Made by a program: the position numbers and the translations under genes. A model generated the notes under the pieces. The model did not search any database. It was given only the letters and a program-made list of their open reading frames with translations, and was not told the DNA's origin. A stretch of DNA of 64,000 nucleotides, taken from the NCBI RefSeq assembly GCF_023715485.1, contig NZ_JAMBOF010000002.1, positions 1 through 64,000 of the forward strand, written 5' to 3'. Position 1 is the first letter of the stretch, and each line of letters begins with the position of its first letter. Positions 25,334 through 34,452 of the stretch are shown in pieces. Origin of the DNA: Mesobacillus subterraneus (lineage in GTDB: Bacteria > Bacillota > Bacilli > Bacillales > Cytobacillaceae).

Positions 25334-26807
25334 TCTAATTATCTTACCAATTCTAATCCCGCTGATAACTGGGGTTATACTTATCTTTTTTTCTAAAAAA
25401 ATACTGGCACAGCGCTGGATATCTGCAATAAGCTCAATCTTGACCATCATTGCAGCTGTGCTTCTTGTCAACCATGTCTATAAAAATGGCATCCAAACGA
25501 TGGATGTCAGCAACTGGGAAGCACCGTACGGTATCACACTTGTTTCCGACATGCTTTCCGCTCTGCTTGTCCTTACTACAAGCGTTATTGCTTTAGCAGC
25601 CTTGTTTTACTCTTTTAAGTCTATCGGCATAGAGCGGGAGAAATTTTATTATTACCCAGTAGTGAACTTTCTTCTCGTTGGCGTGAACGGGGCATTCACA
25701 ACTGGTGACATCTTTAACCTGTTTGTATTTTTTGAAGTGATGCTCATGTCATCCTATGTATTGATGGTACTGGGAGGAACCAAGATTCAGCTTCGAGAAT
25801 CGATTAAATACATACTGGTGAATGTAATCTCATCTGCTTTATTCGTCATTGCTGTCGCTTATCTTTATTCAGTAGTCGGCACGCTGAATATGGCGCATAT
25901 TTCAGTAAGGATAAGCGAGATCGGGAATGCAGGGATCATCACCATCATTGCTGTACTGTTCTTGATTGTGTTTGGCCTGAAAGGGGCGATCTTCCCGCTT
26001 TATTTCTGGCTGCCCGGTTCTTACTATGCTCCACCGGCTCCGATAATGGCACTGTTTGGCGCGCTGCTGACCAAGGTGGGTGTTTATTCAATCACCAGGA
26101 CGTACACACTTTTCTTTTACCATGATGCAGGCTATACGCATCAATTGCTGCAAATCCTTGCGATCATGACGATCATTGCGGGTGTGATTGGTGCTATTGC
26201 GTATTTAGACATTAAGAAAATCATTATTTATAACATCATTGTAGCGGTCGGTGTCATTTTATTTGGAGTTTCCGTATTAACGCAGGAATCACTTACTGGT
26301 TCAATCTTTTACCTGATCCATGACATGAACATCAAAGCTGCGCTGTTCTTGCTGGTTGGAATTATCATCAGGATTACTGGGACTAGCGACCTTGATAAAA
26401 TCAGCGGCCTGCTGCACAGATATCCCGGCCTTGGCTGGACATTTTTCATCGCCGCTCTTGCACTTGCCGGCATACCGCCGCTCAGCGGTTTCGCTGGAAA
26501 GCTGATGATCGTACGCGCTGGATTCGAAGTAGAAAGTTATGTTGGCGCTGGAATCGTCCTTATGTCCAGCCTGCTTGTATTGTTTTCAGTAATGAAAATC
26601 TTCATTAAAGGCTTCTGGGGGGCTCCGAGGGCTTATAAAGGAGAAGAAGACGCTCCTGTGAAATGGCTCCTTTTCGGTCCAGCGCTGTTAACGGCGTTCG
26701 CTGTCCTGTACGGAGTGGGTACTGAAGCAATCTATCCGGTAATTTCAATGGCTGCAGAAACACTTGCTAATCCGGAAATCTACATCAATGCAGTCTTAAA
26801 GGAGTGA
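25326..26807 (+). CDS. mrpD: Mrp Na+/H+ antiporter subunit D
   Basis: 493-residue NuoN/NuoM-like proton-channel subunit with about 14 membrane segments. Seen are FFEVMLMSSYVLMVLGG with the conserved Glu, GLKGAIFPLYFWLPGSYYAPP with the conserved Lys, and LALAGIPPLSGFAGKLM. Overlaps mrpC by 8 bases. Pairs with MrpA as the two antiporter-like modules. Confidence 0.96.
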   Translation: MNNLIILPILIPLITGVILIFFSKKILAQRWISAISSILTIIAAVLLVNHVYKNGIQTMDVSNWEAPYGITLVSDMLSALLVLTTSVIALAALFYSFKSIGIEREKFYYYPVVNFLLVGVNGAFTTGDIFNLFVFFEVMLMSSYVLMVLGGTKIQLRESIKYILVNVISSALFVIAVAYLYSVVGTLNMAHISVRISEIGNAGIITIIAVLFLIVFGLKGAIFPLYFWLPGSYYAPPAPIMALFGALLTKVGVYSITRTYTLFFYHDAGYTHQLLQILAIMTIIAGVIGAIAYLDIKKIIIYNIIVAVGVILFGVSVLTQESLTGSIFYLIHDMNIKAALFLLVGIIIRITGTSDLDKISGLLHRYPGLGWTFFIAALALAGIPPLSGFAGKLMIVRAGFEVESYVGAGIVLMSSLLVLFSVMKIFIKGFWGAPRAYKGEEDAPVKWLLFGPALLTAFAVLYGVGTEAIYPVISMAAETLANPEIYINAVLKE

Positions 26808-26813
26808 TGAGCT

Positions 26814-27290
26814 ATGGCTTTTCAAATTTTGCTGAACTTCATTCTGGCATTTGTATGGATGTTCCTTAAGACATCCTACTCCCCGGCCTCCTTTTTCGTC
26901 GGGTATTTCTTCGGCCTGCTCATCATTTATATGTTTCGCCGTTTTTTCACATCGCGGTTTTATTTGTTAAGGGTCGTGGCAGTAGTAAACCTTATTTATA
27001 TTTTTACGAGGGAATTGATCCTTTCAAATATTGCCGTACTTAAGGTGATTCTGAAACCTAAGCTCGATATAAAGCCTGGAATTTTTGCATACCCAACGGA
27101 ATTGAAACAAGATTGGGAGATCACAGTACTCGCAAATCTGATTACGTTAACTCCAGGAACCCTGGTTGTCGATGTTTCTCCTGATAATAAAATCCTGTAT
27201 GTTCACGCTATGGATATAGATGATGCGGCGGATTCAATAAAAGGGATCCGAGAAACGTTTGAAAAATCGATCATGGAGGTGAGCAGATAA
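26814..27290 (+). CDS. mrpE: Mrp Na+/H+ antiporter subunit E
   Basis: 158-residue subunit: N-terminal membrane segments followed by a cytoplasmic domain with ITLTPGTLVVDVSPD, the family signature. Follows mrpD by 6 bases with an AAAGGAGTGATG ribosome binding site. Confidence 0.95.
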   Translation: MAFQILLNFILAFVWMFLKTSYSPASFFVGYFFGLLIIYMFRRFFTSRFYLLRVVAVVNLIYIFTRELILSNIAVLKVILKPKLDIKPGIFAYPTELKQDWEITVLANLITLTPGTLVVDVSPDNKILYVHAMDIDDAADSIKGIRETFEKSIMEVSR

Positions 27291-27580
27291 TGTTTGACAT
27301 GGTCATGTGGATTTCAGTGACATTCATATCACTTGCAATGATTGGCCTAATTTATCGCGTAATAAAAGGACCAACAATAGCAGACCGGGTAGTAGCTCTC
27401 GACGCGATTGGGATCAGCCTTGTATCTGTAGTCGCACTGGTATCCATATTACTTGAGACTAGCGCCTTTTTGGACATCATCCTGCTGATCGGAATCCTGG
27501 CGTTCATTGGGACCGTAGCCTTTTCAAAGTACCTTGAGAAGGGAGTAATCATGGAATATGACAGAAATGGAAATAGCTAA
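27290..27580 (+). CDS. mrpF: Mrp Na+/H+ antiporter subunit F
   Basis: 96-residue subunit with three membrane segments. Signature RVIKGPTIADRVVALDAIG near residues 23-41. Overlaps mrpE by one base. Confidence 0.95.
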   Translation: MFDMVMWISVTFISLAMIGLIYRVIKGPTIADRVVALDAIGISLVSVVALVSILLETSAFLDIILLIGILAFIGTVAFSKYLEKGVIMEYDRNGNS

Positions 27581-27932
27581 ATTTTTTGCAGGGATGTTCA
27601 TCCTGATAGGAGCTTTTTTGAGCCTGGTGACCGCTTTCGGCCTGATCAGGCTTCCGGATGTTTATACGAGAAACCACGCTGCCTCGAAAAGCGCCACAAT
27701 GGGAGTTATGCTTTTGCTGCTAGGTACCTTCCTATATTTTTGGTTAATTGAACACCATTTTAATTCGAGATTATTGCTTGGGGTCGCTTTTATCTTTTTA
27801 ACCTCACCGGTTGCAGGGCATTTAATCGCCCGCGCAGCATATAATTCCGGTGTGAAACTCTCGGATCGGACCGTTCAGGATGACTTGGCAGAAGCAAGAA
27901 AAGAGATGCCAGCAGCTGATCAATCAAAATAA
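27558..27932 (+). CDS. mrpG: Mrp Na+/H+ antiporter subunit G
   Basis: 124-residue last subunit, three membrane segments. Signature FGLIRLPDVYTRNHAASKSA. Overlaps mrpF by 23 bases if the first ATG is used; an ATG three codons later is possible. A terminator follows. Confidence 0.94.
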   Translation: MTEMEIAKFFAGMFILIGAFLSLVTAFGLIRLPDVYTRNHAASKSATMGVMLLLLGTFLYFWLIEHHFNSRLLLGVAFIFLTSPVAGHLIARAAYNSGVKLSDRTVQDDLAEARKEMPAADQSK

Positions 27933-27948
27933 TCACTGCATTTTTTTG

Positions 27949-27987
27949 CCATCAGGTTTAACCACCTGGTGGCTTTGCTTTTTTTCC
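27949..27987 (+). terminator. mrp operon terminator
   Basis: GCCATCAGGT pairs with ACCTGGTGGC (one mismatch), followed by a T-rich stretch. Confidence 0.85.
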
Positions 27988-28094
27988 AGAAAGTTCAATC
28001 TTTATCCATACCCTTCTAAAGGGACGTGAAGTATATTAAGAGTAATCAGGAATATAAAGCCGCGCAATCTTATTCGAGAAGGAGGGATATTTTT

Positions 28095-29270
28095 ATGGCA
28101 GAAGCAAGAATCGCAATAATCGGCGGCGGAATAAGCGGAATGAGCTCAGCAATCGCCCTGCAGCGAAAAGGAATCCATGCTGAAGTTTTTGAGAAGGACA
28201 AAGAGTTCATCGGCCCTGACACTGGCCTTGTTTTGAGCGGAAATGCTGTTAGAGCCTATTATATTATGGGATTAGGAGCTCAATTGCTTGAAAAGGGATT
28301 GGCAACCGACCGTTGCTTGCTGAAATCGGACTCTGGTGCTGTCATTGCAGAATTTGATTACCAAGCTCCCTCCCATATCCCAAATTACTTGTTTATCCAG
28401 CGCTCCGCTCTTTACAGGATTTTAACTGATGCCCTCCTTCCCGGTACTCTCCACTTTGATAAACATCTGGTTGATATTAAATGGGAATCCCCCATTCAAA
28501 AATTATATTTCAAGGATGGAACATGCACAGAAGCTGATTACCTTATTGGCTGTGATGGTGCAGCATCAAAAATAAGGTCTATCCTGATGCCAGATAGCAA
28601 GCTGGACTTTTCTGGATTTGTATGCTGGCGAGGCTTGATAAAAGATCCGCCTGTCAACTCCACCACATATACCGAAACTTGGGGGCCACGAGGACGTTTC
28701 GGGATCGCGCCTATGCCTGGCAATCAATTATATTGGTATGCGTTCAAAAAAGCCGAACAAGGTAAAAGTGATCTGTCTAATTGGACTCCAATCGATTTAT
28801 TGTTCAACTTTTTCTATTATCACGATCCAATCCAGGAAATTCTTGAGAACACCACCCCTGAAAACCTCATTTACGATGAGCTGTATGAACTCAAACCACT
28901 GGAACATTTTCATTTAGGGAATATCCTGCTCATTGGCGATTCAGCACATGCTTCCATACCAAACATCGGCCAAGGGGCTTCACAGGCAGCCGAGGATGCC
29001 GTCTTCCTGGCAAAATGGTTCAGTACAGAGGATACAATCCCAAATGCGTTTAAAATGTATGAACGACACAGGCATGAAAGGACGAAGCGTGTTAAAAATG
29101 AAATGAAAATGTATGGGATGGCCGCACAGATCGATTTCCCGATACTATGCTCGATCCGCAATAAATTGCTGCAGATGGCACCTGCTTCGTATCATAATGA
29201 GAAGCTGCGGAAAGTGATTGAGATTGATGGTGAATTCCAGAACGATACATTTGGCAGGTCCAGCCAATGA
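28095..29270 (+). CDS. FAD-dependent monooxygenase
   Basis: 391-residue class A flavoprotein hydroxylase-like enzyme (PF01494 type). The FAD-binding Rossmann motif is at the N-terminus (ARIAIIGGGISGMSSAIALQ), the DG motif in YLIGCDGAASKIRS, and the GD motif in ILLIGDSAHASIPNIGQGAS. Substrate unknown. Start ATG behind AGGAGGG; an in-frame upstream codon at 28026 has no support. It is inserted between mrpG and the yuxO-like gene, where B. subtilis has them adjacent. Confidence 0.88.
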   Translation: MAEARIAIIGGGISGMSSAIALQRKGIHAEVFEKDKEFIGPDTGLVLSGNAVRAYYIMGLGAQLLEKGLATDRCLLKSDSGAVIAEFDYQAPSHIPNYLFIQRSALYRILTDALLPGTLHFDKHLVDIKWESPIQKLYFKDGTCTEADYLIGCDGAASKIRSILMPDSKLDFSGFVCWRGLIKDPPVNSTTYTETWGPRGRFGIAPMPGNQLYWYAFKKAEQGKSDLSNWTPIDLLFNFFYYHDPIQEILENTTPENLIYDELYELKPLEHFHLGNILLIGDSAHASIPNIGQGASQAAEDAVFLAKWFSTEDTIPNAFKMYERHRHERTKRVKNEMKMYGMAAQIDFPILCSIRNKLLQMAPASYHNEKLRKVIEIDGEFQNDTFGRSSQ

Positions 29271-29283
29271 TTTACATCAAAAA

Positions 29284-29308
29284 AAAATCAGCCGAAAAGG
29301 CTGATTTT
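29284..29308. terminator. bidirectional terminator
   Basis: AAAATCAGCC pairs with GGCTGATTTT between convergent genes. Confidence 0.88.
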
Positions 29309-29693
29309 ATTTTCTGCGTTTTATGACTGCCATGGTGCATCTTGATATGCAAATCAGTTGATCCTCTTCATCGGTAATTTTGATATCCCAGACCATTGTT
29401 GTCCTTCCCTGGTGCATCACTGTGCCCACTGCGGTTACCATACCATCTTTCTTCGCCCTGATATGATTTGCATTTATTTCAAGCCCAACAACGACTTCAT
29501 TCTCCTTGTCGACTAACTCAAATGCACCCACACTGGCGACCGTTTCCGCCAGGGCTACGGATGCTCCTCCATGGAGCAGTCCAAAAGGCTGCCTTGTCCG
29601 TTCGTCAACAGGCATCGTTGCCGTGACTTTTCCTTTTTGCAGGTCAGTAATTTCGATTCCAAGTGAACCGAGAAGTGTGTTATTAAGATCCAT
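29307..29693 (-). CDS. yuxO: hotdog-fold thioesterase (YuxO type)
   Basis: 128-residue PaaI-type thioesterase. Signature RTRQPFGLLHGGASVALAET around residues 28-47, with the catalytic acid in the helix. The B. subtilis homologue YuxO has been proposed as the 1,4-dihydroxy-2-naphthoyl-CoA hydrolase of menaquinone synthesis, so that role is likely but inferred. Start behind AAGGAGG. B. subtilis has comA next to it; no comA is seen here. Confidence 0.87.
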   Translation of the reverse strand: MDLNNTLLGSLGIEITDLQKGKVTATMPVDERTRQPFGLLHGGASVALAETVASVGAFELVDKENEVVVGLEINANHIRAKKDGMVTAVGTVMHQGRTTMVWDIKITDEEDQLICISRCTMAVIKRRK

Positions 29694-29794
29694 TTTCTCT
29701 ACCTCCTTGATTTGGCAAATAATTTGAGCTGAACGCTGGGGAAACTAAGACTGTCCACTTACGGACGAATTTTTGCATGATGAGGTGAATCGAG

Positions 29795-29977
29795 ATGAAT
29801 CGTATTAGAGAAGGCATGATTCCGACGGTGCTTGGAACAGCAGTTACAGCCGCTGGTTTCGCGATGAAGCAAAACCGCAAAATCGATAAAATGATTTCAA
29901 ACACCGTATTCGGATTTGGGTTGGCCCATATTGTACTCGGGGCGATCGATTTAGTCGAACACCGCAATGAATTTTAG
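29795..29977 (+). CDS. conserved small membrane-associated protein
   Basis: 60 residues, two weak hydrophobic helices (9-23 and 35-52, including VFGFGLAHIVLGAIDLVEH). Short, uncharacterised family common in Bacillus. Start ATG behind GAGGTGAATCGAG. Confidence 0.68.
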   Translation: MNRIREGMIPTVLGTAVTAAGFAMKQNRKIDKMISNTVFGFGLAHIVLGAIDLVEHRNEF

Positions 29978-30116
29978 CATGGAAAGTGTTTACTCCCGGG
30001 GCCTCAACCTTGGTGACAGCTAACAGAGTTGCATGTTCATCAATTAAAGCTGTTGTTACTCCAGAAACATTGCGATTGATGGCACCATTGGCACTAGCAT
30101 GTTCAATGAAAGGCGG

Positions 30117-30764
30117 CTATTTTTGCTGCCTTTCCTGATAAACCGCATTTTCCGTACCAAGAACCTCGCTCGAGCCTGCAGGCTTCAATTTCCTCCTTCG
30201 TACAATGATAAAACCTGCTGCTACAGCAATGACCAGGGCGATCAACCACATCTCCTTGTTATATTTCATGATTGTCTCCATTTTATCCCCAAATAAATAA
30301 CCAAGAAGGAAAACAATTAAAACCCACACAAACGCTCCGCTATACGCAAAGAGAGCAAACGTCCTGAACGGAAGCCTGCTAAAGCCGTATAGTAAAGGAA
30401 CCAAATTCCGCGCTCCAGGAACAAAACAGCTCAGTGTCAATGAAAAAGCATGGTACTTATCCATCATCTTCATTGAGGATTCAATCGTATTGGCAAATCG
30501 CTTCCTTTTTTCAAGAAATCTTAGGAGCCTTCTGCCTACAACCCTGCCAATGAGATAGGTAGTAGTAAATGCCGTCACAATCCCGAAGTATGTAACAATA
30601 AATGCGAGAAGTGGATTGAGTGCATTCATGGACGAAGCAAGTCCAACTGTCATCAGGAGGACTTCATTCGGAACGGGAATCACGAAAATTCCGAACCAAA
30701 GCCAAAGAAATAAGCCTAAATAGCCATTTTCTTCGATAATATTGATAACGAGATCTAAATCCAT
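30117..30764 (-). CDS. DedA family membrane protein
   Basis: 215 residues with about five membrane segments. DedA family features are FGIFVIPVPNEVLLMTVGL near the N-terminus and FVPGARNLVPLLYGFSRLPF in the middle (the F/G-R-hydrophobic motif). Members are linked to membrane lipid scrambling (undecaprenyl phosphate, phosphatidylethanolamine) and proton-motive-force homeostasis. The exact substrate here is unknown. Start ATG behind GGAGGGG; a few upstream codons are discarded. Confidence 0.9.
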   Translation of the reverse strand: MDLDLVINIIEENGYLGLFLWLWFGIFVIPVPNEVLLMTVGLASSMNALNPLLAFIVTYFGIVTAFTTTYLIGRVVGRRLLRFLEKRKRFANTIESSMKMMDKYHAFSLTLSCFVPGARNLVPLLYGFSRLPFRTFALFAYSGAFVWVLIVFLLGYLFGDKMETIMKYNKEMWLIALVIAVAAGFIIVRRRKLKPAGSSEVLGTENAVYQERQQK

Positions 30765-30956
30765 GATGTACCCCTCCATTCAATACACTCAGGTTCCCTT
30801 ATAGAAGTATATATATATTACATTTCGCTCTTCTTCATACATTCCCTTCTTTTTAACTAATCAAGCACTTTTAGCTTTTCCTTCATCATACTCCAAGTTT
30901 TATTTTCATACATTGAAGAAGATTCGGAAACCACCCTGAAAAGGAAGGGGAGCTAC

Positions 30957-31316
30957 ATGCATTATTTATTTTATTGTAGAAATGGACTCGTTGCATCGAG
31001 CCTTCCAGCTGCCTCCCGCCCCTACCCTGAAGTAAATACAACATTATTCAAGACATCCGCGGCAAAAGCGATCACACTCATGGATGATGCAAACCTTGTG
31101 ATGAAGAAAATAACTGCCTCCAACTCATTTTCAAACGAACTGATGACTGCAGCGCAGCAATCAAATCAAGCAGAGGTCGAAAAACTGATCCAGTCAGCAG
31201 GTATTAAGAAAAAGCCCAAGATTACCTACAATCCTGATGGAATAACGATGAACTTCCAGGATTATGTCGGTGACAGAGAATGCTGCCATATCATTCTGCA
31301 GTTAAGGTGGGTGTGA
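30957..31316 (+). CDS. small conserved protein, possible spore-associated
   Basis: 119 residues, no strong hydrophobic segment. The ending NPDGITMNFQDYVGDRECCHIILQLRW is distinctive. The middle is helical and charged. It may be of the YuzC type found near the yui genes in spore formers; that is a guess. Start ATG behind AAGGAAGGGG. Confidence 0.6.
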   Translation: MHYLFYCRNGLVASSLPAASRPYPEVNTTLFKTSAAKAITLMDDANLVMKKITASNSFSNELMTAAQQSNQAEVEKLIQSAGIKKKPKITYNPDGITMNFQDYVGDRECCHIILQLRWV

Positions 31317-31327
31317 TTGAACCGCAA

Positions 31328-31352
31328 AAAGCCGCCGTTTCCGAACGGCGGC
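31328..31352. terminator. bidirectional terminator
   Basis: AAGCCGCCGTT and AACGGCGGCTT form an 11-bp stem with a 4-nt loop. Confidence 0.85.
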
Positions 31353-31371
31353 TTAACCTGCTTTTTACTTT

Positions 31372-31572
31372 TTAATAGTAGTTTCCATATGGGCCATATG
31401 GAGAATATCCATAAGGATAATAAACCGGTGGATAATAGTATGGGCGAGGATATAATAACGCACTGCCTAACAGGCCACCAACCACTCCTCCTAAAAATGG
31501 ACCACCAAATCCAAAACCGAACGGGCGCCTGCCAATTCTGCCGCCGTAGTAAGGTCTTCTCATATTATTCAT
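31372..31572 (-). CDS. Gly/Tyr/Pro-rich small protein
   Basis: 66 residues: basic N-terminus, a glycine-rich hydrophobic core (FGFGGPFLGGVVGGLLGSAL) and a C-terminal Tyr/Pro-rich tail (YPRPYYYPPVYYPYGYSPYG). Composition resembles spore coat or cell-surface proteins of Bacillus, but function is unknown. I start at the ATG behind GGGAGGC. Confidence 0.7.
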   Translation of the reverse strand: MNNMRRPYYGGRIGRRPFGFGFGGPFLGGVVGGLLGSALLYPRPYYYPPVYYPYGYSPYGPYGNYY

Positions 31573-31667
31573 CAAGCTGCCTCCCTCATTTTTCTTGCCT
31601 ACACTACTGCATATGCAAAAATAAGGGCGTATGAGTGGGCGTTTGTCCATCAGTCTGGAAAAAAAGC

Positions 31668-32263
31668 CTAGTCCCAGGATAGGCGCTGTTCCTTCCACGG
31701 GTCACCATACATATGATAGCCGTTTTTCTCCCAGAATCCAGGCTTGTTATCAGAAGTGAATTCAATGCCCCTGAGCCATTTGGCGCTCTTCCAAAAATAC
31801 AGATGAGGTATTACAGCTCTTAGGGGATAGCCATGTTCCGGAGTTAATGGGGCTCCATTATGAGAATGAGCAAGCATGCTCATTTCCTTTAGGAAATCCT
31901 CAATCGGGAGATTCGTGGTCCATCCTTCCTCAGCATGGAGGATAACAAATTTGGCCGATTCATTCGGCCTCGCTAGGTTGACCAGTTCCTGAGCCCGAAT
32001 TCCTTCCCATACATTATCAAGCTTCGACCAGCCTGTTACACAATGGATATCATTCCCCAATGATACTTGCGGCAGCTTATCAATTCATCATAGGTAAAAA
32101 TAATTTCCTGCTCTACCATTCCGAATATCCTGAAAGTCCATTCATCGAGATTTTTATAGAACGGGACATTTCCATAATGCAGCACCGGAAATGAAGTCGT
32201 GACATTTTGGTTTGGCGGCACCCTGCCAGATGGACCATTTTTCCGCGGTTTTCCGAAATACAT
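31668..32263 (-). pseudogene. yuiH: yuiH, sulfite-oxidase-family molybdopterin protein, frameshifted
   Basis: Molybdopterin-dependent oxidoreductase fold (YedY/sulfite oxidase type). The first part starts at the ATG behind AGAGGTG and reads MYFGKPRKNGPSGRVPPNQ to FTYDELIS, then runs to a stop. One base out of phase, the reading resumes LPQVSLGNDIHCVTGWSK through GYPLRAVIPHLYFWKSAKW. The conserved Mo-ligand cysteine is in IHCVTGWSK. The joined product is about 198 residues, the length of B. subtilis YuiH. The break is at about 32078-32082 (ATAAG|CTG): one base appears to be missing. A sequencing error is possible. Confidence 0.82.
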
Positions 32264-32588
32264 ATTGATCACCTCTTTTAGTGGCTTTATTGCTTATCCT
32301 ACCTAAATTGAAGCTGGTTTGTAAAATCGCGAGAAGCAATCGAGAGCAAATTTAAAATGGCTGTTTTTCGCATAGATTTTTATTTTTCGAACTAAGGTTT
32401 CATACTCATATATCTTCACATCGAGATTTTCGAGGAGGTTTCTGAACAGGGAATGCATGAAAACTCGTAATATGGTTGTAAGAGTAACAAAGTTTACGGA
32501 AAGAAATTTAAAAGCCTCCTTGCTCATTGCAAGACGGCTCATTTTTTTGTCGACAAAGATACAGTTCACCGTTCAGTTATTGAAACCC
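32264..32588. other. intergenic with a stranded terminator-like copy
   Basis: No credible gene. At about 32519-32547 there is CTTGCTCATTGCAAG followed by ACGGCTCATTTTTTT, nearly the same words as the terminator at 32853-32886 of the next gene. It therefore looks like a duplicated 3' end on the other side of the repeat element. Confidence 0.5.
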
Positions 32589-32782
32589 TGTTGATTGGAG
32601 TGGAAGGCGCGAAGACTCCTCCGAAAATGCTAACGCATTTCCATCGTGCGTGGGCAGGTTCGAGGAAGCCAATCAATGTCCTGTGGGCTCAGCTGGACAG
32701 GTGAGACCCCGCAGGAGCGAAGCGACGAGGAGGCTCAGCGACAGCCCCAAGGAAAGCGAAGCGCCTGGAACGGAAATCAACA
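32589..32782 (+). repeat. Bacillus-type intergenic repeat with GTTGATT ends
   Basis: About 194 bp running from GTTGATTGGAGTGGAAGGCG to GGAACGGAAATCAAC, GC-rich, with internal GACCCCGCAGGAGCGAAGCG and GGCTCAGCGACAG. The ends are inverted (GTTGATT/AATCAAC). This type of dispersed palindromic repeat is familiar from Bacillaceae intergenic regions. No coding capacity. A shortened relative lies at 39206-39333. Confidence 0.75.
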
Positions 32783-32817
32783 GACTCGTTTTATAGATTA
32801 ACTAAATAAAAAAACTA

Positions 32818-32886
32818 TAGACAAACTTGATTTTCTGAGTTTGTCTACAGCTTGAGCCGTCTTGCTCATTTCAAGACGGCTCATTT
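32818..32886 (-). terminator. double hairpin terminator of the yuiF-like gene
   Basis: TAGACAAACT/AGTTTGTCTA (32818-32848) and GCCGTCTTG/CAAGACGGC (about 32857-32881) are two successive stems. The second lies just after the transporter stop codon. Confidence 0.7.
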
Positions 32887-32894
32887 TTAAAAGA

Positions 32895-34205
32895 TTATAA
32901 TACCATAGCGGCAATCCAGCCGAAAATGATTAATGGAATATTGTAGTGCAGGAACGTCGGTACAACAGTGTCCCAGATGTGGTTGTGCTGTGTATCTGCA
33001 TTCAGGCCAGCTGTAGGTCCTAGTGTGCTGTCAGATGCAGGTGATCCTGCGTCACCAAGCGCTGCGGCCGTTCCTACAATCGCAATCGTAGCCATCGGGC
33101 TGAAGCCTAATTGAAGGCTGAGCGGAACGAAAATCGTTGCGATGATCGGAATAGTCGAGAATGATGAACCGATACCCATTGTTACCAGCAAACCGACAAT
33201 CAGCATCATCATTGCGCCAAGGCCCTTATTATTGCCGATAGCATCAGCAGCCTGTTTAACAAGTGATTCTACATCGCCAGTTTCTTTTAGAACTTCAGCA
33301 AAACCGAAGGCAGCAAGCATGACAAAGCCGATAAAGGCCATCATCTTCATGCCTTCAGTCAAAAGATCATCCGCTTCGCGCCACTTGATTGCTCCGCTAA
33401 TATATACAACAAGGATACCAGCTAAGGCACCGATGATCATTGAATCAAAAATGATTTGCGCAGCGAGGGCAGCGACAATTGCTATGAATGAAAAAATAAT
33501 ACCAGCTTTGGAGTATTGATTCTTTTCAACCTTAACAATTTCAAAGTCCTGATAACTTCTTGGTTTACGGTAAACAAAGATTGCGACAGCCAATCCAATG
33601 ACCATACCTGCAACTGGCAGGATCATAGCTGCAGGAATATCAGCCATATCAACCTTCAAGCCGCTATCAGCCATGTTCGTTGCCAGGATTTCATGAAAAA
33701 TCTTACCAAAGCCTACAGGCAACAGAATATATGGTGCTGTAAGACCGAACGTGATCACCGATGCTATCAAACGTCTGTCAATATTGAGCTTATTGAAAAT
33801 GATCAATAATGGCGGAATTAAAATCGGGATAAAAGCAATGTGAATCGGAATCAGGTTTTGGGAAAAAATCGACATGATCAAAATTAGAAAAATAATGATA
33901 GCTTTTGAATATGTTTTAGCTTTAGATTCGCCTTTCCTGCTGATCAGTCCAATCATCCAGTCCACAATCAAATTCGGAAGACCAGTCTTAGAAATAGCAA
34001 CAGCAAATCCACCAAGCAGCGCATAGCTTAGCGCAACCTCAGCACTGCCTCCAAGTCCACCTGAAAATACTTCTATTGTCTTTTCTATGCTTAAGCCGCC
34101 TGTCAAACCGCCGATCAGCGCTCCAGCAATCAATGCCAACACAACATTGACACGAAGCAAGCTCAGCACAAGCATCGCCAGGACAGCAATTACAACTGCA
34201 TTCAT
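32895..34205 (-). CDS. yuiF: Na+/H+ antiporter family (YuiF-like) transporter
   Basis: 436-residue membrane protein with about 12 segments, NhaC-related superfamily. Seen are [19 protein letters not shown] near the N-terminus, [16 protein letters not shown], and the conserved [21 protein letters not shown] near residue 380. Could exchange Na+ and H+ or move an amino acid; B. subtilis YuiF is likewise uncertain. Start ATG behind GAGAGGGG. Confidence 0.85.
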   Translation of the reverse strand: MNAVVIAVLAMLVLSLLRVNVVLALIAGALIGGLTGGLSIEKTIEVFSGGLGGSAEVALSYALLGGFAVAISKTGLPNLIVDWMIGLISRKGESKAKTYSKAIIIFLILIMSIFSQNLIPIHIAFIPILIPPLLIIFNKLNIDRRLIASVITFGLTAPYILLPVGFGKIFHEILATNMADSGLKVDMADIPAAMILPVAGMVIGLAVAIFVYRKPRSYQDFEIVKVEKNQYSKAGIIFSFIAIVAALAAQIIFDSMIIGALAGILVVYISGAIKWREADDLLTEGMKMMAFIGFVMLAAFGFAEVLKETGDVESLVKQAADAIGNNKGLGAMMMLIVGLLVTMGIGSSFSTIPIIATIFVPLSLQLGFSPMATIAIVGTAAALGDAGSPASDSTLGPTAGLNADTQHNHIWDTVVPTFLHYNIPLIIFGWIAAMVL

Positions 34206-34417
34206 TATAGGTTCCCCTCTCGATGATAATTTTGAAAAATCCTTTAGTTTGGTAAATTGGTAGAGAATTAAAATGACAAGTATTAAAATATCATAGATTT
34301 GTTTTTTATGTCAATTGGTTTTTACAGGAATGTACATAAAAAAGAGTTCTGCGCGGATATAAGGAAAAATACCAGTTGCAGGAGTTAATTCTCCAGTTGT
34401 GCCAATCCATAATAAAA

Positions 34418-34442
34418 CCCCAAAGCCGCCTGGGCTTTGGGG
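34418..34442 (-). terminator. pepA terminator
   Basis: ACCCCAAAGCC pairs with GGGCTTTGGGGT. Confidence 0.85.
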
Positions 34443-34452
34443 TCGTCAATTA

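Noticed and set aside
30957-31316. Confident naming as a spore coat protein
   Set aside because: The sequence does not show a motif that proves it; only the gene neighbourhood suggests it.
32303-32569. 88-codon open frame before the 32589 repeat
   Set aside because: No ribosome binding site, low-complexity charged translation, and it covers the duplicated terminator words.
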